DNA from: Photobacterium toruni
GTDB lineage: Bacteria; Pseudomonadota; Gammaproteobacteria; Enterobacterales; Vibrionaceae
Direction: 5' to 3'
Assembly (NCBI RefSeq): GCF_024529955.1
Contig: NZ_AP024854.1
Location: forward strand, 1,302,001 to 1,366,000
DNA length: 64,000 bases
The notes beneath the pieces are model-generated. The model searched no databases and was not told the origin of the DNA. It saw only the letters and a program-made list of their open reading frames with translations. Of this stretch, positions 1 through 8,222 are shown one piece after another (the stretch's first letter is position 1; the number at the start of each line of letters is the position of its first letter). The translations under genes were made by a program, and so were the position numbers.

Positions 1-222
1 TTCGGTATTTTTCCCATTAACGCATTTTAAATGGGTCAGGATCCAACTGGGACTGATTAATGAACCTTGGCAGGTTGTTGTTTTTAGCGTATTAATATTT
101 ATACTATGAATATCAGCAGCATAGGGGTGTTGTGGCTGCTCTATTGGTGGTGATTCGCCATAAGCAACAGATGAAAAAAAGAGTAAAATAATTGAATAAG
201 TATATTTATTGAAAAATATCAT
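1..222 (-). CDS. Trypsin-like (S1) serine protease homologue, 5' part only
   Basis: The gene reads leftward from ATG at 222 and leaves the window after 74 codons. A Shine-Dalgarno (AAAGGT) lies a few bases before the ATG. Residues 1-22 form a signal peptide (hydrophobic core ending SSVAYG), so the product is probably secreted. Residues 51-70 read CQGSLISPSWILTHLKCVNG, which aligns with the chymotrypsin-fold block C-G-G-S-L-I-x-P-x-W-V-L-T-A-A-H-C-V. The position of the catalytic His is Lys66 here, and the activation motif IVGG is not evident. Either this is a catalytically dead family member or the triad is rearranged. The Asp and Ser regions lie outside the window, so neither can be checked. 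The family assignment rests on one block. Confidence 0.6.
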   Translation of the reverse strand, partial: MIFFNKYTYSIILLFFSSVAYGESPPIEQPQHPYAADIHSININTLKTTTCQGSLISPSWILTHLKCVNGKNTE

Positions 223-423
223 AACATTACCTTTGAAGTTTTAAGTGCGACAATAGGATAAATTGTTATTTTAAGTTAAGTGTCAATAATATCTGTAATA
301 AGAATAATTATCAATTTTAATAGTGGAATATCGTTATTACTTAATTGTGCTAAAAATTTAATGATTGGTATATATTTGTTGTTTTTAAATAAACATATAT
401 AGAGTGGTTTTAACTATAATAAT

Positions 424-461
424 AAAAAGAGAATAACAAACTAAAATGTTATTCTCTTTTT
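424..461 (-). terminator. Rho-independent terminator after the 485-1060 gene
   Basis: A perfect 15-bp inverted repeat (424-438 with 447-461) encloses an 8-base loop. It is flanked by A and T runs on both sides, so it could work in both directions, but it sits just past the stop of the minus-strand gene. Confidence 0.8.
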
Positions 462-484
462 ATTTAGCTAATTAAAGTTAAAGA

Positions 485-1060
485 CTATTTTCTGAATTGC
501 ATTACAAGTTGATCAAGTTGTTTAAGTAAATCAGTTGTTTTTGAATCTACTTTTTTCATGGCATTAATAACATCATCTTGCACTTTTTTATCTTGCTTGC
601 TGATTGCAGGATCATTCAAAATAGTACGTTGTTGCTTTTCAAGCGTAGTACGAATTGTTGTAAATTCTTTGATTAAATCAGTACGAGTGTCATTTGAGAT
701 ATCTTTCTTCGCCGCTTCAACTTGGATTTCTTGAGCGCGCTTAATAAGTTTTTCTGGCTGGTAACCTAATGCTTTAACTTTATTGTTAAATGCTGTTTCG
801 TAAGCTTTCATCTCAGTAATAAGTTGAGGATTTGCTTTTAATGTCTTCACGCGAATAGCAGCAAGCTCTTGTTGAATCTTACCAATTTCGCTAGCAACAT
901 GTTGTTGCTCGGCTGTGATTTTTTGAGATGCCATCATAGAAGCATTTGGAGCGTCTTGAGCCATCGCTACTGTTGGTGCTGCTGCAAATACACAAGCTAA
1001 TGCTATTGGTGCCGCTAATTTAAGAAGTTTGGTTTTTAAGTTAGATGTTTTTGTTTGCAT
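485..1060 (-). CDS. Periplasmic helical protein of unknown function
   Basis: The product has 191 residues. A signal peptide covers about 1-34 and ends VAMA before QDAPN, so the mature protein should be periplasmic. The rest is charged, Lys/Gln/Glu rich and lacks Cys; its heptad-like spacing of Leu and Ile suggests long helices or a coiled coil. The architecture resembles small periplasmic chaperones of the Spy or Skp kind, but I see no family signature and do not assign one. It is single-cistron: it has its own terminator on the left and 412 bases of non-coding DNA on the right. The start at 1060 is supported by GAGA about 10 bases upstream and by the signal peptide. Confidence 0.7.
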   Translation of the reverse strand: MQTKTSNLKTKLLKLAAPIALACVFAAAPTVAMAQDAPNASMMASQKITAEQQHVASEIGKIQQELAAIRVKTLKANPQLITEMKAYETAFNNKVKALGYQPEKLIKRAQEIQVEAAKKDISNDTRTDLIKEFTTIRTTLEKQQRTILNDPAISKQDKKVQDDVINAMKKVDSKTTDLLKQLDQLVMQFRK

Positions 1061-1472
1061 TATGATTTCTCTTTTGTTCGATGAATAACATTATTATTCA
1101 AGAAAGCGTGAGAGAGCATAAAAGCAAGTCTCCGCGTGATTAATCTTGAAGTGCTTATGATATAACATACGCATACACATTTAGGTTATGTCATATTATT
1201 GTCATTAAGTCTGAAGCTAAACTGAATCGTAGCCTGTTTATTTTATCAGTTAGGCTGTGAGGGGGATATATATATAATATCAATCTAATAACCCGCAAAA
1301 TAAATTATCACACAAATTGCTTTATCCTTTCAAAGCATAGATAATCAATGCTCATAATTCTCAGAATTTGAGTGTTTAATTACCTGAACTGAGTCCTGTT
1401 TAATTTTTTCTAACGTTTATCTGTATTTTTGATTAAAACGATAGCTAAAAGCCCCCCTATGCTGGAGTTCTT
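1061..1472. other. Intergenic region between two divergent genes
   Basis: This 412-base AT-rich stretch should hold the promoters of the minus-strand periplasmic protein gene and of hypB. An imperfect hairpin (AGCCT near 1232 with AGGCT near 1252) has no U-run after it. I found no full FNR box. A TTGAT half-site at 1429 has no matching ATCAA partner. Confidence 0.4.
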
Positions 1473-2210
1473 ATGTGCCAAGATTGCGGTTGTTCATTAC
1501 CAAGAGGTGATCACCACCATCATCATCAACTACAAGCAAATCCACAATTAAATGATAAAAAAACATTGTCAGTTATCCATAAAATTCTAGATAAGAATGA
1601 TATAGAAGCTGCACATAATCGTGCTCATTTTGAAGCGCAAAATGTAACCGCATTTAATTTGATGAGTAGCCCAGGTAGCGGTAAAACCACATTACTTGAG
1701 CACTTACATCAACATACTGATTTAAAATATGCAGTGATTGAGGGTGATTTAGAAACCTCACGTGATGCTGATCGCTTAAAAGCACACGGTATTGATGCAT
1801 ACCAAATTCAAACGGGTTCTGCTTGTCATCTTGATGCCTTCATGGTTCACGGTGCATTACACCATGTTGATCTTAAAAATCTTGATATTTGCTTTGTTGA
1901 AAATGTAGGTAACTTGGTTTGTCCTGCAAGCTATGATGTGGGTACACATAAAAATATTGTCTTGGTTTCTGTTCCAGAAGGCGATGATAAAATTGAAAAA
2001 TACCCAGTGATGTTCCGTCGTGCGGATGTGGTCTTGATTACTAAATGTGATTTATTACCGTATTTTGATTTCAGTATTGAAGAAGCAAAAGCACAGCTTA
2101 AGAAATTAAATCCTAATGTTGAAGTGATTACACTATCAACCAAAGATGAAGCAACGTTTGCTCCTTTAGTTAAGTGGCTAACCGCTAATCAACGTCCACA
2201 GGAAGCGTAA
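1473..2210 (+). CDS. hypB: Hydrogenase nickel incorporation GTPase HypB
   Basis: HypB delivers nickel to the large subunit of nickel-iron hydrogenase together with HypA, and does so by GTP hydrolysis. The 245-residue product begins MCQDCGC (Cys2, Cys5, Cys7), the N-terminal high-affinity nickel site, followed by a short His run at 14-18 that probably stores metal. The P-loop SSPGSGKT lies near residue 65. The switch and base-recognition regions (EGDLETSRD, ENVGNLVCP, TKCDLLP) follow in the usual order. It is the first gene of hypBCDEA; hypC starts 2 bases after its stop. GGAG precedes the ATG. Confidence 0.97.
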   Translation: MCQDCGCSLPRGDHHHHHQLQANPQLNDKKTLSVIHKILDKNDIEAAHNRAHFEAQNVTAFNLMSSPGSGKTTLLEHLHQHTDLKYAVIEGDLETSRDADRLKAHGIDAYQIQTGSACHLDAFMVHGALHHVDLKNLDICFVENVGNLVCPASYDVGTHKNIVLVSVPEGDDKIEKYPVMFRRADVVLITKCDLLPYFDFSIEEAKAQLKKLNPNVEVITLSTKDEATFAPLVKWLTANQRPQEA

Positions 2211-2212
2211 TT

Positions 2213-2452
2213 ATGTGTTTATCGATTCCCTCTCAGGTCGTAGAAATTCACGAAGATAATACTGTTACCGTAGATACCATGGGCGTAAAACGCCGTGTAA
2301 GCTGCCATTTATTAATGGATCCGCTTGTTATTGGTGAGTATGTATTGGTTCATATTGGCTTTATAATGAGCAAAATCAATGATAAAGATGCACAAGAAAG
2401 CCTTGAAATGTATCAGTTTATTATGGATGAATCAGGGCCACTTCCAATATGA
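2213..2452 (+). CDS. hypC: Hydrogenase assembly chaperone HypC
   Basis: HypC (79 residues) begins MCLSIP. Cys2, exposed after removal of Met1, is the family's essential residue: it holds the Fe(CN)2CO group with HypD and then contacts the large-subunit precursor. Length and sequence are typical of HypC/HybG. The stop codon overlaps the start of hypD (ATGA at 2449-2452), a sign of translational coupling. With only one hydrogenase in the window there is no visible second HypC-type chaperone, so this one probably serves HyaB. Confidence 0.96.
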   Translation: MCLSIPSQVVEIHEDNTVTVDTMGVKRRVSCHLLMDPLVIGEYVLVHIGFIMSKINDKDAQESLEMYQFIMDESGPLPI

Positions 2453-3570
2453 GTTTTGATCTTAAAAAACTGTATGAAGGCTTTCGTGATGCCGATACAG
2501 TATTGAGCTTAGCAGAACAGATTAAGCAACTTGCGGTTGATTTACCTGAACCGATGCAAGTAATGGAAGTGTGTGGCGGTCATACACATACTATTATGAA
2601 ATATGGCTTAAAGCAGTTATTGCCCGAGAATATTGATTTTATTCATGGTCCCGGTTGTCCTGTGTGTGTGATGCCTAAAGAACGTATTGATCACGCAGCG
2701 GCATTAGCGAGTCAACCTAATGTGATTTTAGTCACTTTAGGCGACATGATTCGTGTTCCAGGTTCAAAAGGTAGCTTGGCACAATATCGCGCTAAAGGGT
2801 GTGATATTCGCCCAATTTATGATCCGCTTGATTGCTTAACGATTGCCCTTGATAATCCTGATAAAGACGTCGTTTTCTTTGCGATTGGTTTTGAAACCTC
2901 AACCCCAATGACGGCGATTTTAATTGAACTCGCCGAGCAACGTCAGGTCAATAACCTTTATTTCCATATTAACCATGTTTTAGTGCCACCTGCAATTGAT
3001 GTGGTGATGGCTGATCCTGCCGTTAAGGTGAATGCCTTTATTGGTCCTTCACATGTAAGTGTTATTGAAGGCGCTAAAATTTACCGCCCAGTGGTTGAAA
3101 AATACCAAACGCCCGTTGTTGTAGCAGGGTTTGAACCTGTTGATGTAATGGAATCTATTCTGCGCTTAACTAAGCAAAAGGTTGCTGGTGTTGCTGAACT
3201 TGATGTCCAATATACACGCGCGGTAACAGAAGAAGGTAACACGGTTGCTCAAGCGGCGGTTAAACGCTGTTTTGATATTCGTGATAGTTTCCGTTGGCGT
3301 GGTTTAGGCCCGATTGCTAACTCAGCATTACAATTGAATGAAAAATATCGTCATCGTGATGCTGAAATTAAATTTGCTGCTTGCTTGCCAATGACACCCA
3401 TTGATGATCATAAAGCGTGTCAATGTGGTGATATTTTACGTGGTTTAGCAAAACCAAAAGATTGTAAAGTCTTTGGTCGAGGTTGTACGCCACAAACGCC
3501 ACTCGGCAGTTGTATGGTGAGTTCAGAAGGTGCGTGTAATGCGTATTTCCGTTACCGAGGTGTAAAATGA
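2449..3570 (+). CDS. hypD: Hydrogenase Fe-CN/CO cofactor assembly protein HypD
   Basis: HypD is the iron-sulfur scaffold on which the Fe(CN)2CO centre is built with HypC and HypE. The 373-residue product shows the family motifs CGGHTHT (Cys42) and GPGCPVCVMP (Cys70, Cys73), a central GFEPVDVM stretch, and a C-terminal Cys-rich part (CQCGDILRG and later CTPQ and CMVSSEGAC) that provides the [4Fe-4S] ligands. Both ends overlap neighbours by 4 bases, so hypC, hypD and hypE are probably translated from one messenger. Confidence 0.97.
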   Translation: MSFDLKKLYEGFRDADTVLSLAEQIKQLAVDLPEPMQVMEVCGGHTHTIMKYGLKQLLPENIDFIHGPGCPVCVMPKERIDHAAALASQPNVILVTLGDMIRVPGSKGSLAQYRAKGCDIRPIYDPLDCLTIALDNPDKDVVFFAIGFETSTPMTAILIELAEQRQVNNLYFHINHVLVPPAIDVVMADPAVKVNAFIGPSHVSVIEGAKIYRPVVEKYQTPVVVAGFEPVDVMESILRLTKQKVAGVAELDVQYTRAVTEEGNTVAQAAVKRCFDIRDSFRWRGLGPIANSALQLNEKYRHRDAEIKFAACLPMTPIDDHKACQCGDILRGLAKPKDCKVFGRGCTPQTPLGSCMVSSEGACNAYFRYRGVK

Positions 3571-4598
3571 GTGAACAAGATTTCTCCGCTTTATCGACTA
3601 CAAAATCTATTCAACTAAGTCATGGCGGTGGCGGTCAGGAAATGAATAAGCTGATTAAAGGCTTATTCTTTAAAGCGTTTGATAATGCGATTCTGCGTAG
3701 TGAAGAAGATGCTGCGGTATTAACCCTTGAAGGTAAAACTGCCTTTACCACTGATTCATTTACAGTGTCACCGTTGTTTTTTGCTGGTGGTAACATTGGT
3801 AAATTGGCCATTGCAGGTACTGTGAATGATTTAGCGATGATGGGCGCACAACCACAATATTTAAGTTGTAGTGTGATTATCGAAGAAGGTTTTGAAATCG
3901 ATAAGCTTAAAACCATCGTTAATAGCATGGCAAATGAGTTAAGCATTTCAGGTGCTAAAATTGTTTGTGGTGATACCAAAGTGGTACCAAAAGGTTGCGC
4001 TGACGGTATTTTTATTAATACCACAGGTGTTGGCAAAATCATGCAAACTGGCATTTCAGTGCGTAATCTTGCTGATGGTGATGCGATCATTGTTTCGCGT
4101 GATGTGGGTCGTCATGGCGCGGCTATTTTAATGGCGCGTGAAGGCTTAACTCTTGAATCAGAGCTTATTAGTGACTGCAATACGCTATGGCCTGCGGTTG
4201 AAGCATTAATTGCTGCTGGGCTTGATATTCATGCAATGCGTGATGCAACCCGTGGCGGTTTATCAGCAGTATTAAACGAATGGGCGCAAGCTTCTGATGT
4301 GGGTATTAGTCTTGTAGAAGATGATGTACCTGTAAGTGAAGAAGTGCGTGGTCTATGTGAATTATACGGTTTTGAACCGTTTGATTTAGCTAACGAAGGC
4401 ACCTTTATTATTGCATTGCCTCAAGCACAAGCGCAAAAGGCATTAGAGGTGCTTGAAGCCTTTGCTGCCTGTGAAAACGCATGTGTGATTGGTTCAGTTA
4501 ATAATGATCATACTGGTCGTGTAATTTTAACCAGTGGTTGGGGCAGTCGTCGTTATCTTGACCTTCCTCAAGGTGAATTATTACCGAGGATCTGTTAA
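3567..4598 (+). CDS. hypE: Carbamoyl dehydratase HypE
   Basis: HypE converts a carbamoyl group on its C-terminal Cys to a thiocyanate using ATP, then passes the cyanide to iron on HypC-HypD. The 343-residue product has the AIR-synthase-like fold signature: [14 protein letters not shown] near the N-terminus, then the DAAVL and TTDSF strands. It ends in PRIC, so the required terminal Cys343 is present. The carbamoyl donor is normally HypF; only a divergent HypF-like protein is encoded nearby (6480-8222). The stop shares one base with the hypA start. Confidence 0.97.
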   Translation: MSEQDFSALSTTKSIQLSHGGGGQEMNKLIKGLFFKAFDNAILRSEEDAAVLTLEGKTAFTTDSFTVSPLFFAGGNIGKLAIAGTVNDLAMMGAQPQYLSCSVIIEEGFEIDKLKTIVNSMANELSISGAKIVCGDTKVVPKGCADGIFINTTGVGKIMQTGISVRNLADGDAIIVSRDVGRHGAAILMAREGLTLESELISDCNTLWPAVEALIAAGLDIHAMRDATRGGLSAVLNEWAQASDVGISLVEDDVPVSEEVRGLCELYGFEPFDLANEGTFIIALPQAQAQKALEVLEAFAACENACVIGSVNNDHTGRVILTSGWGSRRYLDLPQGELLPRIC

Positions 4599-4954
4599 TG
4601 CATGAGTATTCCATTGTTGGCGCTTTAATCGAACAATGCGAACAACATGCTCGTGATAACAATGCAGACAAAGTTACCCGCGTAGCAATTAAAGTCGGCA
4701 TTTTAAGTGGGGTAGAACCTGCCTTACTTGAAACCGCTTTTCAGACGTTTAAGCTCGAAGGCATTTGCCATGACGCTGAGTTTGAAATGAACATTCAGCC
4801 GCTGGTGTTATCCTGCCTCGAATGTGGACAAGAAACTATTCACACCGAGCGCAGTATTATTTGTCAGCATTGCGGTAGTAATCGCACCCATGTTTTAGAT
4901 GGCGAAGATTTAATGCTAATGCAGCTTGAAGTAGAGCAAAGCAAAGACGCATAA
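4598..4954 (+). CDS. hypA: Hydrogenase nickel metallochaperone HypA
   Basis: HypA hands nickel to the hydrogenase large subunit together with HypB. The 118-residue product begins MHEYSI; His2 is the known nickel ligand. A zinc site is formed by Cys73, Cys76, Cys89 and Cys92 in two CxxC pairs. It is the last gene of the hyp operon and is followed 15 bases later by a strong terminator. HypA at the end and HypB at the start differs from the hypABCDE order of E. coli. Confidence 0.96.
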   Translation: MHEYSIVGALIEQCEQHARDNNADKVTRVAIKVGILSGVEPALLETAFQTFKLEGICHDAEFEMNIQPLVLSCLECGQETIHTERSIICQHCGSNRTHVLDGEDLMLMQLEVEQSKDA

Positions 4955-4969
4955 GCCGCGATTATCACT

Positions 4970-5010
4970 AAAAAAAGGCCGTATCAGTTAATGCTGATAT
5001 GGCCTTTTTT
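4970..5010 (+). terminator. Terminator of the hypBCDEA operon
   Basis: A run of A leads into GGCCGTATCAG, a short loop, and CTGATATGGCC followed by TTTTTT. It is a long, nearly perfect stem immediately after hypA. Confidence 0.88.
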
Positions 5011-5019
5011 AATTTCCGT

Positions 5020-5372
5020 TATTCTCTACAGCGAATGCTACCCCCAACCCCGTCATTCCCTACAGTGAATGTCCGCGAGGGCGATAGGGAATCTACTATC
5101 CGCGCGTTGTAGAGTTGGTGTTTTTGCTGGTGTCTGTGATGCTCAAACACGCGGTGAATAGATCATGGATAGCCCTCGTCCCTCGACTTCCGAGATGACG
5201 GGAAAATAACCATCGTCATTCCCTACAATGAATGCCACCCCCAACCCCGTCATTCCCTACAGTGAATGCCCGCGAGGGCGATAGGGAATCTATTATCCGC
5301 GCGTTGTAGAGTTCCTATTTTCATTGGTATCTTTGAGGCTCAATTACACGGTGAATAGGTCATGGATAATAA
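5020..5372. repeat. Two tandem copies of a palindromic intergenic repeat (spacing 197 bp)
   Basis: The segment at about 5020-5175 recurs at about 5217-5372 with few changes, and the same block GTCATTCCCTACAGTGAATG starts at 5052 and 5249. Each copy contains ATTCCCTA facing TAGGGAAT, and GCGAGGGC facing GCCCTCG in the first copy, so it can fold. The first copy is bounded by CCGTCAT (5050-5056) and ATGACGG (5195-5201), like terminal inverted repeats. The second lacks the right end. No reading frame lies inside. It resembles REP/MITE-type elements with GTCATTCCC ends known from many proteobacteria. Confidence 0.75.
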
Positions 5373-5528
5373 CCAGTACCATTCTCTATATATCACTCAG
5401 CTTTTAATCGTAAGTAACAGGCATTTTAACTTAGTTGCACATTCATTATGATGCGTATCACATTTTCAATAGGTTAAGCATGATACCCCACTGGTTGAGT
5501 AATAGAATCTACCACAGAAAATTATTTA

Positions 5529-6410
5529 TTGAGTAAATACTCAGCTGATAAAATATTAGTTGGAGAGAATGTGAATAACCTATCGATAAAACAAGAAATA
5601 GAACGTCGTAAAAAGTTATTTAATAAAATTACGTATGTTGATAGTGCAATAGATATTACAGCTGGCCAATTAAGAGAATTAGGTATTTACAGTGGAGCTG
5701 CTGGAGTATGGGTTAATACAGCATTAACTAAAGGAATTGTTTCTGATAACGCGGGAGTTGCTGTAAGTATTCTACATACAGGCAAAGATTACGATGATGA
5801 TTTTTCAGAGAAAGGTATTAATTACGATTTTCCCGCAACAAAACGACATGGCTCCCATGATAAAAATGAGATCCAAGCCCTTAAAAACTGTTATGACGCT
5901 AAAATACCGTTATTTGTTATTAGCAAATCAGCTAACAAGAAATTAAGAAATGTACATTTAGGTTTAATTGAAAATTTTGATAATCAGCAGAAGAAAACCT
6001 ATATAAGATTCATTTCTTTAAAAGAACTTGATACAAATGATTCAATATTAATAAAAGAAACTCAGGCCGAATATCATATTAAGTTTAATACGGCTGTGAG
6101 TTATTCTTTAACTAATACATCAGCTGAACGTAAGAAAAGAATGTTATCAGCAGATAAGGACCCTCAAAAAGTACTAAGATCTGTTTATGATTATAATAGA
6201 AATCCTGATGTAGTTGCCGAAGCTTTATATCGAGCTCAGGGTAATTGTGAGGAATGCTTTCAGCCAGCACCTTTTATAAAAAAATCCAATGATCAACCTT
6301 ATTTAGAAGTCCATCATATTAAGCCATTGTCTCAAGGTGGTGAAGATTCACTTGAGAATGTGAAAGCTCTATGCCCTAACTGCCATCGAAAAATGCACTT
6401 TGGGAAATAA
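5529..6410 (+). CDS. SRA-like/HNH endonuclease, possible type IV restriction enzyme
   Basis: The 293-residue product (if TTG at 5529 is the start) has two parts. The C-terminal HNH nuclease shows CEEC (240, 243), HH at 262-263, Asn277 and CPNCH (282-286), a complete zinc-bound HNH core. Residues about 55-165 (GVWVN, then GVAVSILHTGKDYDDDF, then ALKNCYDAKIPLFVIS) follow the pattern of SRA domains, which flip and read methylated or hydroxymethylated cytosine. Together this suggests a modification-dependent McrA-like restriction enzyme; the SRA call is by eye. GTG at 5571, with GGAG 5 bases upstream, is a better translation start and would drop 14 residues. The gene stands alone between the hyp and hya operons, next to repeats, which fits acquisition as a defence gene. 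Confidence 0.7.
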   Translation: MSKYSADKILVGENVNNLSIKQEIERRKKLFNKITYVDSAIDITAGQLRELGIYSGAAGVWVNTALTKGIVSDNAGVAVSILHTGKDYDDDFSEKGINYDFPATKRHGSHDKNEIQALKNCYDAKIPLFVISKSANKKLRNVHLGLIENFDNQQKKTYIRFISLKELDTNDSILIKETQAEYHIKFNTAVSYSLTNTSAERKKRMLSADKDPQKVLRSVYDYNRNPDVVAEALYRAQGNCEECFQPAPFIKKSNDQPYLEVHHIKPLSQGGEDSLENVKALCPNCHRKMHFGK

Positions 6411-6429
6411 CAAACACCTCCCACAAAAA

Positions 6430-6460
6430 AGCCCCATCACTTAAAAGCAATGGGGCTATT
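6430..6460. terminator. Terminator between convergent genes
   Basis: AGCCCCAT (6430-6437) pairs with ATGGGGCT (6450-6457). The A-run on the left makes a strong U-tract for the leftward hya operon. The rightward side is weaker. Confidence 0.8.
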
Positions 6461-6479
6461 TAATTCAATAGTATAAACC

Positions 6480-8222
6480 TTAACGGCGACGCATTTTCAA
6501 GAACAATGCACCAGCACTTAAGTTACTGCCATCAAGTTCTAATTTGCGGTTTGTTACGATAGGGAAGTTCTTACCTACACGTAAGCAGATGCGATCTGCT
6601 AGCACTTCATTAGCAAAGTCACTACCAGCAAGGGTAACAGCTTTAATGCCTGTGGTTTCGTCCATACGTTCGATCCAGTTGGCAATATAATCAGCTAATG
6701 AGTCCATTACACCAAAAGCGAGTTTATCGTAATTAACTTCATCTACGACTAAACAAAAGCTCATTAAACTGCCTAGCATTTTAGCCCAATCAATAGTGCG
6801 TTTGTTATCGACCATATCTAATGGGAAATCGACGCGATGACCTTGATTGTCAGCATTTTGCAGTGATTTAGCGATCAATGCATCATTTAAAAATTGAACG
6901 CTATCATGACCAGATTGCGATAAACCTAGTATTGCAGCGACCAATGCAAATAAACCAGAAAGTTGATTATTACACTCATTTAAAACTAGCTTATTGAGTG
7001 CGTTATAACTAACAGGTATTTGATATTTAAATTTCGCTAATACTTCAGCTTGTTCACCTGCGGCTAATATCGCAATTATTTCTGAACCTGATTGCGGTAG
7101 GGTAGGCATTGTTAAGAAAGTATCAGTTCGAGTAAATCTATCTTGACTAACAATCTCGCCTGCGGCGTAGCGACCAAAGTAAATAACGGCACTATGTCGA
7201 CCAACACCAGATTCTAACATTCCACCATGCAGAGCACAGATCGGCAAGGTATGGGCTGGAGCATCATTGGTATGGTTTGGTTGATAATCAAAATGAATAC
7301 GACGTTTACTCCAATAAGCATTTAAGCCATTGATGCAAGCTTGATCATGCAATGGTTCAACCGCTTTAAATGGGGCTAAAGGATTAATAACTGGATCGCT
7401 ACAAATCTGACTCCAACCTTTATTAATGCGAGCAATTAAAGGTTGTTGATGATTGGTTTCAATATGTAAATAATCGATGCCGCGTACACGCAGTATTTCC
7501 GTTAGTATTGTTAATACACGGTTGTAGCTAAAGCAAAGATCATACATGGGTTGATCAAGCTGGGCATGGTGTCGTTTAGCTCGAACAGCCACGCGGGGTT
7601 TTTCTAAGCTTGATAATGCTAATACATGTAACGATGGCACAATAAAGTGCATTGGTACGTTATTAGGATTACAAATAATGACCTGTTGGCGCTGCTGATG
7701 TGCGGCGGCAATTGGACCACGACTTAAATGAAAGTCGTGCTGCTGGTTATTAGCCAGTGGTAAGCTAAAACTAACATGGCCCGTATTCATTACCGTTTCA
7801 GCCCATTGCTGAATTTTTTCACGGGTAATCGATGGATAAACTAACTTTTCACCATGACAATGTGAACAGGTAATATCAACCTCACCAAATAACTCAGATT
7901 GGTTATCACCAAGAGTCGGTTCGCAATAACTACAAAATGGCAGATTATGCGCAGTGGTTATTAAAGGAACAATACGACCTTCACGGTGACGAATTTCTTT
8001 AATTGAGGAGTCAATTAGCCAAATAGATAATAAGAAATCTTTGGATATTTGGTCTGCTAAGGCTTCAAGTTGTGGCTGAGTGCCAACAGCTTCAATAAGG
8101 TAACGATTTTTATCATAAGCAATAGTGATTTCCACTTGTTGATTCGCTAAATAATCGTTGCATAATTGAGCATAGAAGGGCACTGGGCGTGAACAGGTAA
8201 AAGAAAATTGAATTAATTTCAT
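6480..8222 (-). CDS. Divergent HypF-like hydrogenase maturation protein
   Basis: This is the last gene of the hya operon; its start overlaps the hyaD stop by 4 bases. The 580 residues are shorter than normal HypF (about 750). Residues 1-80 look like a worn acylphosphatase domain: the VQGVGFRP loop is replaced by CSRPVPF. One zinc ribbon remains (Cys97, Cys100, Cys119, Cys122) where HypF usually has two. The middle YrdC-like part is compressed. The C-terminal part keeps the Kae1-like layout, with VTLAGSDFANEVLADR where HypF has a V-x-L-x-GGVFQN segment. HypF makes the carbamoyl group for HypE. Either this is a specialised assembly factor or a HypF that has lost standard motifs. No other hypF lies in the window. 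Confidence 0.7.
   Translation of the reverse strand: MKLIQFSFTCSRPVPFYAQLCNDYLANQQVEITIAYDKNRYLIEAVGTQPQLEALADQISKDFLLSIWLIDSSIKEIRHREGRIVPLITTAHNLPFCSYCEPTLGDNQSELFGEVDITCSHCHGEKLVYPSITREKIQQWAETVMNTGHVSFSLPLANNQQHDFHLSRGPIAAAHQQRQQVIICNPNNVPMHFIVPSLHVLALSSLEKPRVAVRAKRHHAQLDQPMYDLCFSYNRVLTILTEILRVRGIDYLHIETNHQQPLIARINKGWSQICSDPVINPLAPFKAVEPLHDQACINGLNAYWSKRRIHFDYQPNHTNDAPAHTLPICALHGGMLESGVGRHSAVIYFGRYAAGEIVSQDRFTRTDTFLTMPTLPQSGSEIIAILAAGEQAEVLAKFKYQIPVSYNALNKLVLNECNNQLSGLFALVAAILGLSQSGHDSVQFLNDALIAKSLQNADNQGHRVDFPLDMVDNKRTIDWAKMLGSLMSFCLVVDEVNYDKLAFGVMDSLADYIANWIERMDETTGIKAVTLAGSDFANEVLADRICLRVGKNFPIVTNRKLELDGSNLSAGALFLKMRRR

Noticed and set aside
299..320. Fur-like sequence before the protease-like gene
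   Set aside because: About 12 of 19 matches, expected by chance in such AT-rich DNA.
1429..1442. TTGATTAAAACGAT before hypB as an FNR site
   Set aside because: Only the left half fits; the right half lacks ATCAA, and it lies too close to the start codon for a class II site.
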